Shown here: positions 5,850 through 6,596 of the stretch, in pieces
How positions within the stretch are numbered: position 1 is the first letter of the stretch
Layout of the letters: every line of letters begins with the position of its first letter
Assembly: GCA_964475545.1 (NCBI GenBank)
Contig: CAYYXF010000077.1
Span: forward strand, 1 to 6,596
Reading direction: 5' to 3'
Source: DASPTR01 sp964475545
GTDB lineage: Archaea; Thermoproteota; Bathyarchaeia; Bathyarchaeales; Bathycorpusculaceae
DNA length: 6,596 bases
Notes under the pieces: model-generated
The model's database searches: none
Told to the model about the DNA's origin: nothing
What the model saw: only the letters and a program-made list of their open reading frames with translations
Position numbers and translations under genes: made by a program

Positions 5850-5906
5850 GAAAAGATACGGTCAAAGCTTTTCTTCACAGGTCTGCACTACTAGGATTGT
5901 GATGCT

Positions 5907-6596
5907 ATGCGGAAAAGCCTACAGGTGAGCCTTGTTGCTGTCTTTGCAGCATTGCACGCAGTCCTGTATTTTGTCTCGTTCGGACTGTGGCGAAACTGGG
6001 GAGTCTATCTTGAAGCCATTGAAGGCATAATCTTAGGGCCAAGAATAGGCTTTCTGGCAGCTTTTCTTGGCAGTTCTATCGCCCGATTTATCAAGCCGGA
6101 CCCTTTCTGGATGTTCGGAATAGTTGCTGAGCCTCTTAGCGTCTTGGCTGCAGGGTTGCTGGCTAGGGCCAAATGGAAACCAGTTCTAGCACTATATGCG
6201 GTGATGCTTTCAGCATACTTCATTCACCCTTATGGCCGAGCCCTTCCAATCTGGACAATATTGGACGTGCTGGTCGCGCTGTTCCTCATTTATCCAACTG
6301 CAATGCTAAGTCAGAAACTGTTCAAAAAGGACGCCAAACACCTGTCAATCGCTTTGGCCCTAATTTCCTTCATCTGCATAGCAACAGATTCCCTCGTGAG
6401 AATATTTCTGCTCGTGCCAGCCGGCTTGTATAGCCTTCCCGATTTTCCTGGAACCTACGACTTACTCCAAGCAGTGTTTGTGGGAGCAGCTGCCACTTCC
6501 TACGTAGAGGATGCTATTGCCGTGTTCATCTCACTCATCGTCGGCGTACCACTGCTAACAAGCGCTTTGAGGCTCAAGATTCTTGAAGAGCCGACC
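5907..6596 (+). CDS. Six-helix membrane protein, ECF transporter S component-like (cut by right edge)
   Basis: 230 codons are open to the window end. The ATG at 5907 is chosen because an in-frame TAG lies at 5892-5894 and this is the first start after it; the ribosome site is weak. Hydrophobic segments at about 7-26, 36-59, 66-86, 91-107, 112-135 and 144-166, plus another at 203-222, suggest six or seven helices. The block EAIEGIILGPRIGFLAAFLG (37-56) and the overall size and helix count resemble S components of energy-coupling factor transporters, which bind a vitamin or metal and hand it to a shared EcfA/A'/T module in the membrane. No ATPase or T component is in view, and the substrate cannot be guessed. 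Arg60, Lys64, Asp66, Trp69 and Glu75 lie between the second and third helices. A generic multipass membrane protein of unknown function remains possible. Confidence 0.55.
   Translation, partial: MRKSLQVSLVAVFAALHAVLYFVSFGLWRNWGVYLEAIEGIILGPRIGFLAAFLGSSIARFIKPDPFWMFGIVAEPLSVLAAGLLARAKWKPVLALYAVMLSAYFIHPYGRALPIWTILDVLVALFLIYPTAMLSQKLFKKDAKHLSIALALISFICIATDSLVRIFLLVPAGLYSLPDFPGTYDLLQAVFVGAAATSYVEDAIAVFISLIVGVPLLTSALRLKILEEPT

Noticed and set aside
5797..5906. Known thiamine, cobalamin, FMN or preQ1 riboswitch
   Set aside because: None of the conserved core sequences of these classes can be seen; only an unclassified stem-loop is present.
6005..6433. Open frames on both strands within the ECF-like gene
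   Set aside because: They are out of frame with the long hydrophobic reading, which has consistent membrane-helix composition over 230 codons.

Overview
The window looks archaeal. It carries an N-terminal RtcB RNA ligase and its cofactor archease, M42 and M29 family peptidase homologues, a Sulfolobus ST1585-like metallo-beta-lactamase-fold protein, and archaeal TATA-like boxes at suitable distances from most starts (one start apparently leaderless, others with short GGTG- or GAGG-type ribosome sites). Base composition is moderate, and a run of exactly 100 N marks a scaffold join, so this is probably a draft or metagenome-assembled genome. A Thermoproteota/Bathyarchaeia-like host is a guess from the gene set, not something the sequence proves.

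Left part (1-3000): rtcB runs off the left edge on the minus strand behind its own TATA box, which is preceded by a perfect 8+8 inverted repeat. Upstream and co-directional is the MBL-fold hydrolase gene. It is divergent from a plus-strand winged-helix DNA-binding protein, and that gene converges on archease (minus, leaderless). The RNA ligase and its activating cofactor are therefore close together but separated by a divergent MBL/regulator pair.

Middle (3000-4740): about 215 bases with no convincing gene come before a plus-strand M29 aminopeptidase-family gene. This protein keeps the fold motifs, but every position where the family binds metal appears to be substituted, so it is unlikely to be a normal aminopeptidase. 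Its 3' end is lost in the assembly gap (4292-4391). The gene facing it across the gap, a C_GCAxxG_C_C redox-type protein, also loses its C-terminus there.

Right part (4680-6596): the redox-type gene lies 22 bases downstream of an intact M42 aminopeptidase, and both are probably transcribed from one promoter near 5790. Divergent from them is a six-helix membrane protein resembling an ECF transporter substrate-binding (S) component, cut by the right edge. The divergent spacer holds an imperfect stem-loop that may be an operator or leader RNA element.

Functional themes: RNA end repair and tRNA splicing (RtcB plus archease); peptide degradation (M42, and a probably inactive M29 relative); and possible micronutrient uptake. 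The most unusual item is the metal-ligand-free M29 homologue. I see no CRISPR array, tRNA, rRNA, transposase or clear defence system.
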